DNA of 64,000 bases, taken from Adenophora triphylla var. japonica. Its lineage: Eukaryota; Streptophyta; Magnoliopsida; Asterales; Campanulaceae. A program made the translations under genes and the position numbers. Position 1 is the first letter of the stretch. Each line of letters opens with the position of its first letter. The stretch lies in the NCBI GenBank assembly GCA_022495995.1, contig JAFEMH010000170.1:186001-250000 (forward strand), read 5' to 3'. Of this stretch, positions 54,500-64,000 are shown one piece after another. The notes under the pieces are model-generated. The model did no database searches, was not told the DNA's origin, and worked only from the letters and a program-made list of their open reading frames with translations.

Positions 54500-56250
54500 T
54501 GTGAATGTGTGCCCAAAATTTGTGTGTTGGATTCACGTGAATTTGAAGACATCCGGTTTAATTTGAAAAACGGAGTCGCCACGCCATTTTGATTTCCTCA
54601 AAACTTTGAAAAAAAGGATTTATGGGTTCGGAGTTTAAGTTACCCCTTAGGAAGAACGGATCGTCATTCACCCAAGGTGCCTTGCCGTAGCAAGTCTCCC
54701 CGGATTTCGTTTATTTTGCTTGCTTGCGTGCTTTCTTGTGTGCATGTGTTTGAATGAGAGGGGAGGGAATGTCCCAAGTTGTCTTCCGGACGTACAAACC
54801 ATTTATTGGTTGTCGCTCGGGATTTCTTGGATTTTATGTATTCGGGATTTTGATCCCGTCCTCATCTTGGACTTGTGATCATCACATTTTTAACCTCAGG
54901 ACTTGCGTGATCGAGAGAAGGACTCTCTTTTATAGCCCAAAAATGAGGTTCTTTAGGAAGGAATGTCCTTAGCCCATCAATCCTACACCTTAAGACGATC
55001 GAGCTTATATGAATGTTTCATGCTCGTCTTAAGTGATAATCGGAGATATAGGGTTCAAGGTTATCCCTTTCTAAAGAGATTATGGAACCTTTAATGGAAG
55101 AAACGATGTAAAGTTAGGATCTTTACACCGGTCCGTTCCAAGGTTGCTAATGGGGACATGAGGGAATGCATGTAAAAATGACATTTTTAGTGAAAAGATG
55201 ACATTTTTGGGTTGCAAAGGATGCATTTGATTTAAAGAAGTGATCTTTATTGCAAAGGATGCATTTTGAATGTAAAGACATGATTTTTATGCAAAGGATG
55301 CATTTTTATGAAGAAATTAGCATTTAATATGCAAAGGATGCATAAAGATTGCATTTTGAAAAGCAAAGGATGAATTTTTATGATGAAGGAATGACCTTTA
55401 ATGCAAAGGATGCATGAAAATGGATTTTATGTGCAAAGGATGCATTTTTGATATAAAGATTGCATTTTTATGAGCAAATGATGCATAAAGATGACATTTT
55501 TATGTAAAAAGGGGATTTTTAGGTGCAAAGGATGCACCTTTGAGTATAAAGATTACATTTTTAACGACAAATGATGCCTAATTCATGCAAAGGATGCAAA
55601 GGGGAAAAGGGGGGTATGATAAAGATATGATCTTTAATGCTAACTACCAAGTCCCAAGCAAAGATAATAACAATATATGAATACAATGAGCAATTTAATT
55701 CACATAGAGCAATTAAAATGCAAGGTTAGGGAGTGAGAGGTTACCAATGGTGGCCTCTTCTTCTTTGGGTTGAACAAGGTGGAAGGACCAACTTTGGGAT
55801 CTTCAAGGAGGAGGGAGGAGGCTTCTTGGCTTGCTTCTTCAACCCTTGGGATTCCCAGCAGTATTTAGGAGTGTTTTTGAGTCTGAATATGGAGTGTGGT
55901 GTGTGTTTTTTGTATGTAAAATGGGTAGAGGAGGGCTCTATTTATAGGCAGTCTGGGAATCGCCAATGAAGCCGTGCGGCCAGAGACCCTTGGCTAATGC
56001 AGCCGTGCGGCATTATCCCTTGTGACTCAACATGTTTCTAGAATCATGCAAGGTGGCCATTCTATAACTTTTCCCAAATTAAGAAAAACGTGTTTCTTAA
56101 TTGGGAAGCTTTCCTTTCAGCTCTTGTATGATTTGGAACAGTTCCGGAATTGTTCTGGAACTCCAGGAAAGTCCGGGGAGTTACCGGGAAATTTACCGGA
56201 ATTGCCGGGGAAATTAATCGGAAGGCATGAGCCAGATTTGGGTACTTACA
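54500..56250 (-). repeat. 5' LTR of G2
   Basis: 1751 bp. TATA box TATAAATA (element strand) at 55939-55946; GCCGTGCGGC decamers at 55971-55980 and 56002-56011; PBS-like site at 54571-54581. Carries the TGCAAAGGATGCA motif array at 55180-55620. Confidence 0.96.
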
Positions 56251-56255
56251 GTCAC
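56251..56255. repeat. Target-site duplication of G2 (right copy, GTCAC)
   Basis: Identical to 37649-37653. Confidence 0.95.
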
Positions 56256-57455
56256 GGACAGCCTTACGATGCTCCCGGGCGCGCACGGAATCACCCCAAA
56301 CTCCTCATGGCAGCCAGTGTCGACCAATGCACAGTCCGTGTCACACGTTTCAAAAAACCGTGACTTTTAGTTGGTTTTTGGTCTAGTCCGTGTCATATAG
56401 CCCAGTTGCATATCCCCGTAAAGATCAAGCCTTAGTCCATAACGGAAGTCAAGATCTTCCGCGCAAGCGGAGCTCTGCCAAAATTCCGACAAAGGAAAAA
56501 TTGGCAAGATCTTGACTCCGGCATTGACTTTGACCTTGACCCGCACGGAATGCGTAAGAGTCGAGACCGAGTCTGTGCCAAAAATCCAAAGATCTTCCGT
56601 GCAAGCGGAGCTCTGCCAAAATTCCGACAAAGGAAAAATTGGCAAGATCTTGACTCCGGCATTGACTTTGACCTTGACCCGCACAGAATGTGTGAGAGTC
56701 GAGACCGAGTCCTTGCCAAAAATCCAAAGATCTTTCGCGCAAGCGGAGCTCTGCCAAAATTCCGACAAGGAAAAATTGGCAAGATCTTGACCTGGCATTG
56801 ACTTTGATTTTGACTCACGCACTGCGTATGCAACGAAGTTCAATGTGACACTGTGTCATCCGACTTTTACCGCCCGACCCATGCCTATTATCTTCTCGGA
56901 CATTACCGAAAAGTCAAAACGTCATTCGCTCAAGCGAAACTCTGCCTAAATTCCGTTAAGGCTGAAAGACGAGACTTTCCCGGTATTGCCTTGACTATAA
57001 TCTGCATCGCTCGTGCGTTAAAAGTTCTTATGACCCGCTAGACCCATTAGGAGCGTTCTTCTCTCTCGGTCGGTGGGATCTGCGTGCCCTATAGGACCCT
57101 CGCCCGGGGCTGTCCACCCTGGGAGGTCAAAATATAGGTGGAATACGAGGGGCTTATAGACGTAATGACGGAACCCACTGATCCAGGATCTAGAGTAGTT
57201 GCGAAAAAGAAGGGCAGAACCCCTTTTCCAACCAAATAGAAATTAATAAAAGACACTGTTTTAAGTAAACTGGAAGATTCTTAATTTGCATATTGCTTGA
57301 GCCTTCAAATTTAAACACCTACCCCGAGTCTAAACCTCTCCTATCCCTTTCCCGCAACGAGAAAGAAGTGGGTGAGAATACCGGGTCAGGCTTGTTAGCG
57401 CGGAATTCTCGAACGGTTCGCGAGAATCCTCGCTTTGTCAGTCCGGAGAGTCAGA
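56256..57455 (+). other. 5' leader of G3, part after the nested element
   Basis: Continues the leader with GGACAGCCTTACGATGCTCC, which pairs with the left part across G2. Contains the 138 bp tandem repeat (56452-56800) and the conserved block 57068-57215 before gag. ORFs predicted here (for example minus-strand 56367-56843) are products of the repeat. Confidence 0.85.
56452..56800 (+). repeat. Tandem repeat, 138 bp unit, about 2.5 copies
   Basis: AAGATCTTCCGCGCAAGCGG marks the start of each copy; CAAGCGG falls at 56464, 56602 and 56740. G2 has fewer, more divergent copies at the matching place. Confidence 0.92.
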
Positions 57456-59380
57456 ATGGCCGATTTGACTGAAAACAGTAGCGGTTTGGGTAATCAGATG
57501 ACTAGGGAAGAAGAGTTAGACTTAGCCTTGGAAAACAGTCATAAGGCCCATGAGGAACAGCAAGCCATGCTCATTGATGCGCTCCGTCGACATGGGGTTC
57601 AGATAGTGGTTGAGTCCAACGGTTCCCTGGTTATGGTAGAAGATGAGACTCTAGAAGTAGCCATCTCAGCTCCCCCAGCCTATAACCAATGCCCTCCTCC
57701 ATCCACATATGATCCATTGCCAAGGACTGTCCCTTTTCAGTCCTTCCCAATGTCCCAAGCCATCAGGGTCCCAACACCCTCTCCTCCTCAGATAAGACCT
57801 AGCTTTGTTCCCTTCCAACAGAGGGCAAACGCCACAGCTATCCCATTAACGCAGCCTCTACATTACCCCATGGGACTCTTTCCCTCCTCTCAGCCTGAGC
57901 CAAATTTCCTTACCTTAGAATTCCAGTACCAGCCTGACCTTTCTAACTTTGTCAACGCCTGTGAATTTGCCTATCTCCCAGATAGTGGCAGTGAAGAGTC
58001 AGTCGAAAATGAGAATAGGAATGGATGGATTTACAGTGATGATGACAGTTCAGTAGAGGGAATGAACCTGGAGTCGACGGAAGTGAAACCCGGAGGGCAA
58101 GATGAAGTAGAAAACCACAGACATGGAATGGGAGATGGTATCACTTCAAAGTGTGTTTGTAGCCTGTGTGAAGGCTCAGAAGAGAAAAAGGATGCGAGCT
58201 CAGATGAGGCAGCGTATGAATTCCACATCCTAGAATTCAATACTCCTTACAAAGACTTGGTCGGTGAATGGAGGAACTTGATCGAGCTTTAGCTGAAAGA
58301 GGGAAGTGGGCTCCACCCGCCGATCTAGAACATGTAAGCGTCATTGAGGCTAAACCCCCATCGGGAAGAGTAGACTCCATTGCAGTGCTAAGAGTCACCC
58401 CTGAGACCTTGTCTGAAGAAGAGTGTATGGATGCCCTGGAAAGAGTCTTAAGGTTTGAAGCGACCCCGGTCCCCTTCATATCCTATGATGACAGTGATGT
58501 TTTCTTGGTGATTCCCAAGTCAGAGGAAGAGTCCAAAATACCCTTTATATGGCGTCAAGTATCCCGACCCGCTTTTGCCCTCATTGGTCATCAGAGTCAA
58601 GATGAAAGTTCTCATGAGAGTTACTGTAGTGATACTGAAGAAGACACAGTCGGAATGCCAGAAGGAACGGTGGAAGAATGGTCAGCCCAGAAACCAAAAA
58701 GCCTAAAAAACTTTCCCGACAGTAAAGAACAGGAACCCACCATAAGGTTTAACCCTACGAAAGTCCTTCTCGATGATGGAATCTCCCACTTCAGAAAGTG
58801 TTTGGCCAATGTCAAAGATGCCATCAGAAGGCTGACCCCTAAAGAAAGAAGGGATATGCTTGACAGTGATGAGGAATATGACCCTGCTCTGTTAAAGAAA
58901 TTGCTAGGACCAAGTGAGGAAGCCACTAGCAAACTTCCAAGTTTTCAGAATGATAATTCCTGTTGCATGCTAACCTTGAAAAGCCTGAATGAGACTGTCA
59001 AGGCTCTGAGTGGAAAGGATGAAGCTGAAACCAGCCGGCTGCTAAGCTAACTAGAGAGTCAGAACTCAGAAAAAGTCAGAAAGCCAGTAAGCTGGGATCA
59101 GATTCGGGAAGACGCCTATGCCTCTGGTAGTGCGGTTAATCAGATTAATCAGCAAAGTTGGCCATATGCCAGCAAGAGCCCGCCTCTAACCTTGGAAGAG
59201 CTGAAGGAATCTTCCAGTAGGAATGATGACTCAGAAAAGTCTAATGTCTATGTGATGACTCGATCCGGACAGATGAAAGTTGAGCAGCCTAAGGGTGACA
59301 AAAGAAATGCCGTCTCCGAGCCAAAGACAGACAAAAGACCTTATAAGCCAGAAGCAGAAAAGCTCTGAAAAAGAGGATCT
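57456..59380 (+). pseudogene. Gag-position ORF of G3, without a Gag domain
   Basis: The ATG at 57456 (MADLTENSSGLGNQMTREEE) is preferred to the upstream TTG because G1 and G2 start at the same place. First a coiled-coil-like part (ALENSHKAHEEQQAMLID), then Pro-rich (AISAPPAYNQCPPPS), acidic parts, and the single YKDLVGEW...EECMDALERVL unit. One base is missing at about 58285 compared with G2; a TAA lies at 59048 and a TGA or shift near 59368. It reaches the protease without a gag core or zinc knuckle. Some other role or dependence on foreign Gag is inferred. Confidence 0.78.
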
Positions 59381-59985
59381 GGTGCTGACTCAGTTGAAGT
59401 GTACTCAGGCCAATATCTCCTTGTGGTCCCTGTTAACCTCTTCATACCCTCATAAGCTGAAGCTAGAAGAAAGTTTGGCCAAGACCATGGTGCCCATAGA
59501 TGTCACCCCAGATGAGGTCGTCCAGATGATTGGAAGCATCCATTACGGAAACATCATTACCTTCACTGACTTGGACCTGCTAAAGTATGGGGCTAGTCAT
59601 AACGAACCTCTTTACATCACAGTCCAGTTGGAAGAACGCCGGTTGCCACGAGTATTAGTTGACGAGGGTCCGCAATGAATGTCCTGCCAGCGAAGATGAT
59701 GGACTTGTTGGATTTGAAACCCACAGATTTGAAGCCTTCTAGTCAGACTATTAAGGCCTATGACTCCACTGCACGATCGCCTGGGATTGCTACTCTCAAG
59801 TTGTGGTTCGGGAAAAAGGTCATGGATGTTGACTTCCAAGTGATTGACATTCCGATCTCATTTACTGCTCTGCTGGGATGACCTTGGATCCACCAGATAA
59901 ACGGAGTAGCCTCTACTCTGCACCAATGCGTTAAATTTCAGTCAAGTGATGGTACTATCACCACCATTTATGGAGACAGTGTCAC
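59381..59985 (+). pseudogene. Retropepsin of G3
   Basis: LTQLKCTQANISLWSLLTSS near 59385, EVVQMIGSIHYGN, RRLPRVLVD near 59640. One base is lost inside the active-site Gly codons compared with G2, so the frame leaves at 59678. It resumes NVLPAKMMDLLDLKPTDLK, and a TGA at 59879 sits in LLG-stop-PWIHQINGV where CGA is expected. Confidence 0.82.
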
Positions 59986-60330
59986 GGTGGAAGGAACCAG
60001 CACTGGAGGTATCCTGATACTGGAAATTAAGCATGATGATGAAGGGTTTGCCTTGACCGGATTCTCTGTAGCTTCTTCCAAGGCACAAGTATGTTGCACT
60101 GACCTCACTACTACCTCCGATAAAATCCCCCCTGCCATGAGAATGATGAGAAAAATGGGTTACCTTTTGGGGCTTGGATTGGGCAAAAGACTCCAGGGTC
60201 GCATTGCTATCATTGATGTAAAGGAACAGACTACCAGATATGGCTTGGGATACAAACCGAACTCTCGGGATGACAGAAAAGCTAAGGGCACAGTTCCAGG
60301 AAAATAAAGTGAAGGGGTCCATCTCCATCC
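59986..60330 (+). pseudogene. G-patch segment of G3 polyprotein
   Basis: EIKHDDEGFALTGFSVASSK, then MRKMGYLLGLGLGKRLQGR and IIDVKEQTTRYGLGYKP. This is the best preserved G-patch of the three copies, with the full GLGLGK core. The frame stops at about 60305. Confidence 0.7.
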
Positions 60331-60337
60331 CTACAGC

Positions 60338-61375
60338 TTGTCTCTGACCCATTACTTTATAAAAGGTGGGACCCAATACGGTGAAAGTGATTGCCAGATC
60401 TCCTTGAGGAAAACCCTTCTGGAAAACCTTGATAAAGTTAGGGGAAAACCAGCAAATCCTGTTCGAAGAATGTTCCTCGACTTGCCGGACATTCCTGGGG
60501 CTACCACTACCGTTCAGAACGAGTATGTCTTCAAAGGAAACCCAAACAATGTCAAAGAGTCAGCACTCTTCTCATTCGGGGCAATGGATTTCTCCGCCTT
60601 CGAGTTAGCTCTTGTGAAGATCAGCCAGATAGAAGCTGCCAGTAGTGAAGAGAGTGAGTTAGGTTTGCAAAAGTTGTTTGATGAAGAAGCACAGATCCCT
60701 GATTTGATCGACTTCAGCTCAGATGATGAGGTAGTTGCCGTAATTGGAGACGGTGGTGAAGAGCCTTTCGATCCCCGCACTTTGGTAACCAAGACAGAGA
60801 TGCCGTTGAAGAATTGGGAGACATTTTCAGGGCCGATAGCCAGCCGACAGTAAATGATCACGGAGCTTGGATTGGTACCCCGTCCTTCTCAACCCAGTCG
60901 TGTCAAACACCCTGTCATCTATACAGTTGAGTCAGGAATCTTTGAATTCCAGTCCTCCGAGTCATTCGAAGGCCTCACGCCTGAGGATTATGAATATGTA
61001 ACCAATGTCATCTTTCCTCTTGCTTTGAATGAAATGACAGATCTTTCTGAGTATCCCTTTATTGCCAACTTAACAAATGATAAATTAACTCAAAACTTAA
61101 CAACAGTTAATAATGAATCATTTGAACAAGACGCAAACACACTAAACGAACAATACATTAAAGAAATCTTTAAGCAGGTTACAGAAAAAGAGGAAAACCG
61201 GGCCCAAGCTGCCGAGGAGGTTTTGACAAGTGTTAACTTGGGTACTGTCGAGGAACCTAAAGAGACACAGATTGGAAACTTCTTCCAGGGGGTTGAACGG
61301 GACAGACTGGTTAATCTCGCTCGTAGAATACATGGACGTCTTTGCATGGTCATACAAGGATATGCCGGGGGCTAG
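60338..61375 (+). pseudogene. Linker region of G3 polyprotein
   Basis: Open in two parts (60338-60853, 60854-61375) separated by a TAA replacing a Gln codon. Conserved segments: FLDLPDIPGATTTVQNEY, PDLIDFSSDDEVVAVIG, EGLTPEDYEYVTNV, DKLTQNLTTVNNES and QYIKEIFKQV. A shift near 61320 separates it from RT. Confidence 0.72.
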
Positions 61376-62737
61376 ACAGGTTCGATAGTAGAGCACGAGA
61401 ATCCTCTAGCACCGGATGCTAAGCCGCAAAGCGTAAATTGAGAAAGATCAAGCCAGAATGGTCTCTACAGGTCAAAGAAGAAATTGAGAAACTATTGCGG
61501 GTAGGATTCTTCAGAGTCATCGAATATCTGACATGGTTGTCCAACATTGTGACCGTAACCAAGGCCAATGGGAAAGTGCGCTGCTGTGTAGATTTCTGAG
61601 ATCTGAACAAAGCCAGCCCCAAAGATGATTACCCCTTGCCAAACATAGACATCCTGGTGGACTCCACTGCCAACTACGAAGTCAAATCCTTCGTTGACGA
61701 CTTTGCAGGCTACAACCAGATCAAGATGGCTGAGGAAGACCTAGAAAAGACAGCCTTCACCACACCGTGGGGAACTTACTGCTATACAGTGATGCCATTT
61801 GGGCTTAAGAATGCCGGGGCTACTTACCAAAGGGCAGCAACCATGCTTTTTCATGACATGATCCACAAGGAGATTGAGGTCTACGTCGACGACATGATAA
61901 TCCACTCCAAAGGCGAGGACGGACAGCATTTTGTTGACCTGCGAAAGTTCTTTGAGAGGCTGAGACAGCATTCCATGAGACTAAACCCTGCCAAATGCAC
62001 CTTCGGAGTGACAAGGGGAAAAGTGCTCGGGTATATGGTCACGGAGCGAGGTATCAAAGTCGACCCCCGAAAGATCAAAGCCATTATGGACATGAGGCCA
62101 CCTCAAACCCAGACAGAAGTCAAAAGCTTTATGGGCAAGCTACAGTATATCAGCCGTTTCGTCAATCAGTTGACCATTATCTGCGAGCCCATCTTCAAGC
62201 TCATGAAGAAGCATGTAGACACAGAATGGACCGAGGAATGCCAGGATGCCTTCGAACAAATCAAGGCATACTTAGTACATCCTCCGGTGCTATGCCCCCC
62301 CCACATAGACAGAAACCTCTTCTGCTCTATCTCACTGTCACTGATACGGCAGTTGGGGCTATGCTTGCTCAGGAGAAGAAAGACTCTCGGATAGAGAATG
62401 CCATTTACTTTGTCAGCCGAAAGCTACAGGGGAGTGAGCTCAATTACTCAGCATGTGAAAAGACTTGTGCGGGGATCGGGTCTGGGTAGTCGGTAAGCTG
62501 AAGCACTACATGCAAGCCCACCCTGTGAACTTGGTCTCGAAAATGGACCCCATCAAGTACATCTTTGACAAGCCTTTCCTCTCGATGCGTCTAGCAAAGT
62601 GGTCCTTCTTCTTAGCTGAGTACGACATCAACTATGTGACCAGAAAGGCCATCAAGGGTCAAGCATTGTTAGACCATCTGGCAAATTTCCCTAGTAATGA
62701 GGACCGTGGGCCTGAACCCCAATTCCCAGATGAATGA
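61376..62737 (+). pseudogene. Reverse transcriptase and RNase H of G3
   Basis: KIKPEWSLQVKEEIEKLLR near 61450. A TGA at about 61597 sits at the same site as in G1. Open RT 61636-62320: YPLPNIDILVDST, TPWGTYCYTVMPFGLKNAG, YVDD at 61882-61893 and TFGVTRGKVLGYMVTERG. The RNase H (LLLYLTVTDTAVGAMLAQEK, ENAIYFVSRKLQGSELNY) is in another frame after about 62310, and a further shift lies near 62470. Confidence 0.9.
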
Positions 62738-64000
62738 ATCTTTGTAGTCGAGCCTGAAAGTCGATGGCAGCTTTTCTTTGACGGGGCTGCTAACAAGAGA
62801 GGAAATGGCGTAGGGATGCTACTGGTCGACCCGAAAGATGAGCACACGCCAATTGCCATCAAGTTGAACTTCCCTGCCACGAACAATGTTGCCGAGTATA
62901 AAGCCTGCATTGCTGGTTTAGAAGCTGCTTTAGAGAGGAATGTCAAGGAGCTTGAAATTTATGGAGACTCAGCCCTGATCATCAACCAGGTCTCCAACAA
63001 GTGGAAGACTGTGGACCCTAATCTTCAGCGGTATCACGCCTATATGGAGGAGTTGACTGAGCAGTTCAGAGAAGTGACCTTCCATTTCCTGCCAAGGGAA
63101 AAGAACAGATTCGCAGATGCCTTAGCTACTCTAGCCTCATTGGTAGAGATCCCCGAGGGAAAGGCAATAAAACCCTTCAGAGTGGGTAGAAGAGAAGTCC
63201 CGGCTTTCTGTTGTAAAGTAGACTTGGGACCCGAGCCTATTAAGGAACCCTGGTACAGTCAGATTTACCAGTTCCTCAAAGATGGAGAGTCAGCCTTTAG
63301 AGATGAAGAAGGTAGACCGAAAGAAGGCATCAAAGCCAAAAGCTTGCAAGCCCTAAAAAGGTTGGCCTCCCATTATGTCATTTTAGGAGGCGACTTGTAC
63401 AAGAAGCGGTACCAAGGACCACTCCTCTTGTGCATCACTCAAGAAAGGGCCAGAGAGTTGATGACCGAAGTCCACAATGGTCCCTGCGGTCCTCATATGA
63501 ATGCTAGAGCCCTGATGCAAGTGATCCTCAGAATGGGTTACTACTGGATTTCCATTGAGACAGACTGTGTCCAGCATGTCCGAGCGTGCGACAAATGCCA
63601 ACGGTTTGCCAACCTCAACCATCTACCGCCTCATGACCTGTACTGCATGACGACTCCTTGGCCGTTTGCAACTTGGGGTATTGACGTGATAGGGAAGATA
63701 GCCCCGGCAGGAAGCAATGGGCATGAATTCGTGTTAGTAGCAGTCGACTACTTCACCAAGTGGGTAGAGGCCAAGTCCTACAAGGTCCTCACTTCCAAGA
63801 AGGTGGCCCAGTTCATCAAAGAAAACATTATGTGTAGATACGGGGTGCCCAATGAGATCATTTCTGATAACGGGTCACACTTTGAAGGAGACTGCGATAG
63901 GTTACTGTCAGAATTCAGAATCACTCGCCACAAGTCGTCCCCATACAGACCTCAGACTAACGGAGCCGTGGAAGCTGCTAAAAAGACACTCAAACGGATC
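62738..64000 (+). pseudogene. Archaeal-type RNase H and integrase of G3 (open to window edge)
   Basis: After a TGA at 62735 the frame is open for 421 codons to 64000. RNase H: RWQLFFDGAANKRGNGVGM, NNVAEYKACIAGLEAAL, YGDSALIINQVSNKW and FADALATLASLVEIPEG, all catalytic positions present. Integrase: VHNGPCGPHMNARAL and VRACDKCQRF (HHCC), WGIDVIGKIAP, IISDNGSHFEGD and QTNGAVEAAK (DDE). The gene continues beyond the window. This is the best preserved enzyme stretch in G3. Confidence 0.92.

Larger units (their letters stand above)
37654..56250 (-). mobile_element. Complete Ty3/gypsy (Tat-lineage) element G2, 18.6 kb, nested in G3
   Basis: Minus-strand element with LTRs 54500-56250 (5') and 37654-39402 (3'), both bounded TGTAAG...TTCACA on the element strand, and a perfect 5 bp target duplication. 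It contains leader, gag-position ORF, protease, G-patch, RT, RNase H, archaeal-type RNase H and integrase, then two plus-strand antisense genes and a repeat-rich region before the 3' LTR. In a 247 bp stretch compared by eye the LTRs differ at about ten positions. It inserted into a sister element in opposite orientation. Confidence 0.96.
35208..64000 (+). mobile_element. Ty3/gypsy (Tat-lineage) element G3, right end outside window
   Basis: Plus-strand element: 5' LTR 35208-36910, primer site 36914, leader 36930-37653, then the nested element G2, then leader (56256-57455), gag-position ORF, protease, G-patch, RT, RNase H, archaeal-type RNase H and integrase up to 64000. The leader halves on the two sides of G2 join at GTCAC and then match the leader of G2 itself. 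The base flank on the left is GTTCC (35203-35207). Coding sequence has about ten lesions. The 3' LTR and any antisense genes are beyond the window. Confidence 0.93.

Noticed and set aside
56367..56843. Minus-strand frames of 100-158 codons in the G3 leader
   Set aside because: Repeated peptides reflect the 138 bp tandem repeat; no start or domain is shared with G2.
1..64000. Host genes, tRNA or rRNA genes
   Set aside because: No exon series with host-protein similarity and no tRNA cloverleaf or rRNA segment was seen; only primer binding sites complementary to tRNAs are present.

Overview
The window is plant nuclear DNA, most likely from a eudicot, and it consists almost entirely of nested LTR retrotransposons. 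No host gene, rRNA or tRNA gene was recognised. The plant assignment rests on four things: Tat-lineage Ty3/gypsy elements with two RNase H domains; antisense genes of the plant mobile domain (PMD) and DUF7745-like types; a SIRE/Maximus-type Copia element primed by initiator tRNA-Met; and plant-style GT-AG introns and TATA boxes. The species cannot be named from the sequence.

Layout. (1) 1-32522 is gypsy element G1 on the minus strand. Its 3' LTR lies beyond the left edge and its 5' LTR is at 30918-32522. Read from its 5' end it holds a leader, gag, a first protease, a triplicated unknown unit, a second protease, a G-patch, RT, RNase H, an archaeal-type RNase H and integrase. Two antisense (plus-strand) genes follow at 1-3533. 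G1 was hit by a 12.97 kb Copia element (5786-18755, minus, target duplication CTGCC) and by a solo LTR (26634-28547, plus, target duplication CATAA). (2) 32523-35207 is older sequence: a remnant of a SIRE-type extra ORF, a 408 bp MITE-like insert and a 25-unit minisatellite. (3) 35208-64000 is gypsy element G3 on the plus strand, running off the right edge. (4) 37654-56250 is a complete 18.6 kb gypsy element G2 of the same family, on the minus strand, inserted into the 5' leader of G3 with target duplication GTCAC.

All pol genes carry stops and frameshifts, many of the CGA-to-TGA type expected from decay of methylated cytosine. Nearly open segments remain: the integrase of G2, the RNase H/integrase of G3, and the 849-codon extra ORF of the Copia element. 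That extra ORF joins in frame to an upstream ATG exon through good splice sites.

Main points for follow-up are: paired short GC-rich palindromes that recur in both the Copia and the gypsy families; the missing Gag module in G2 and G3; two retropepsin modules in G1; a PBS-like motif inside the U5 of the gypsy LTRs; and intron-bearing antisense genes carried by the gypsy elements. All boundaries and comparisons were made by eye on the given sequence; family names come from memory of the families.
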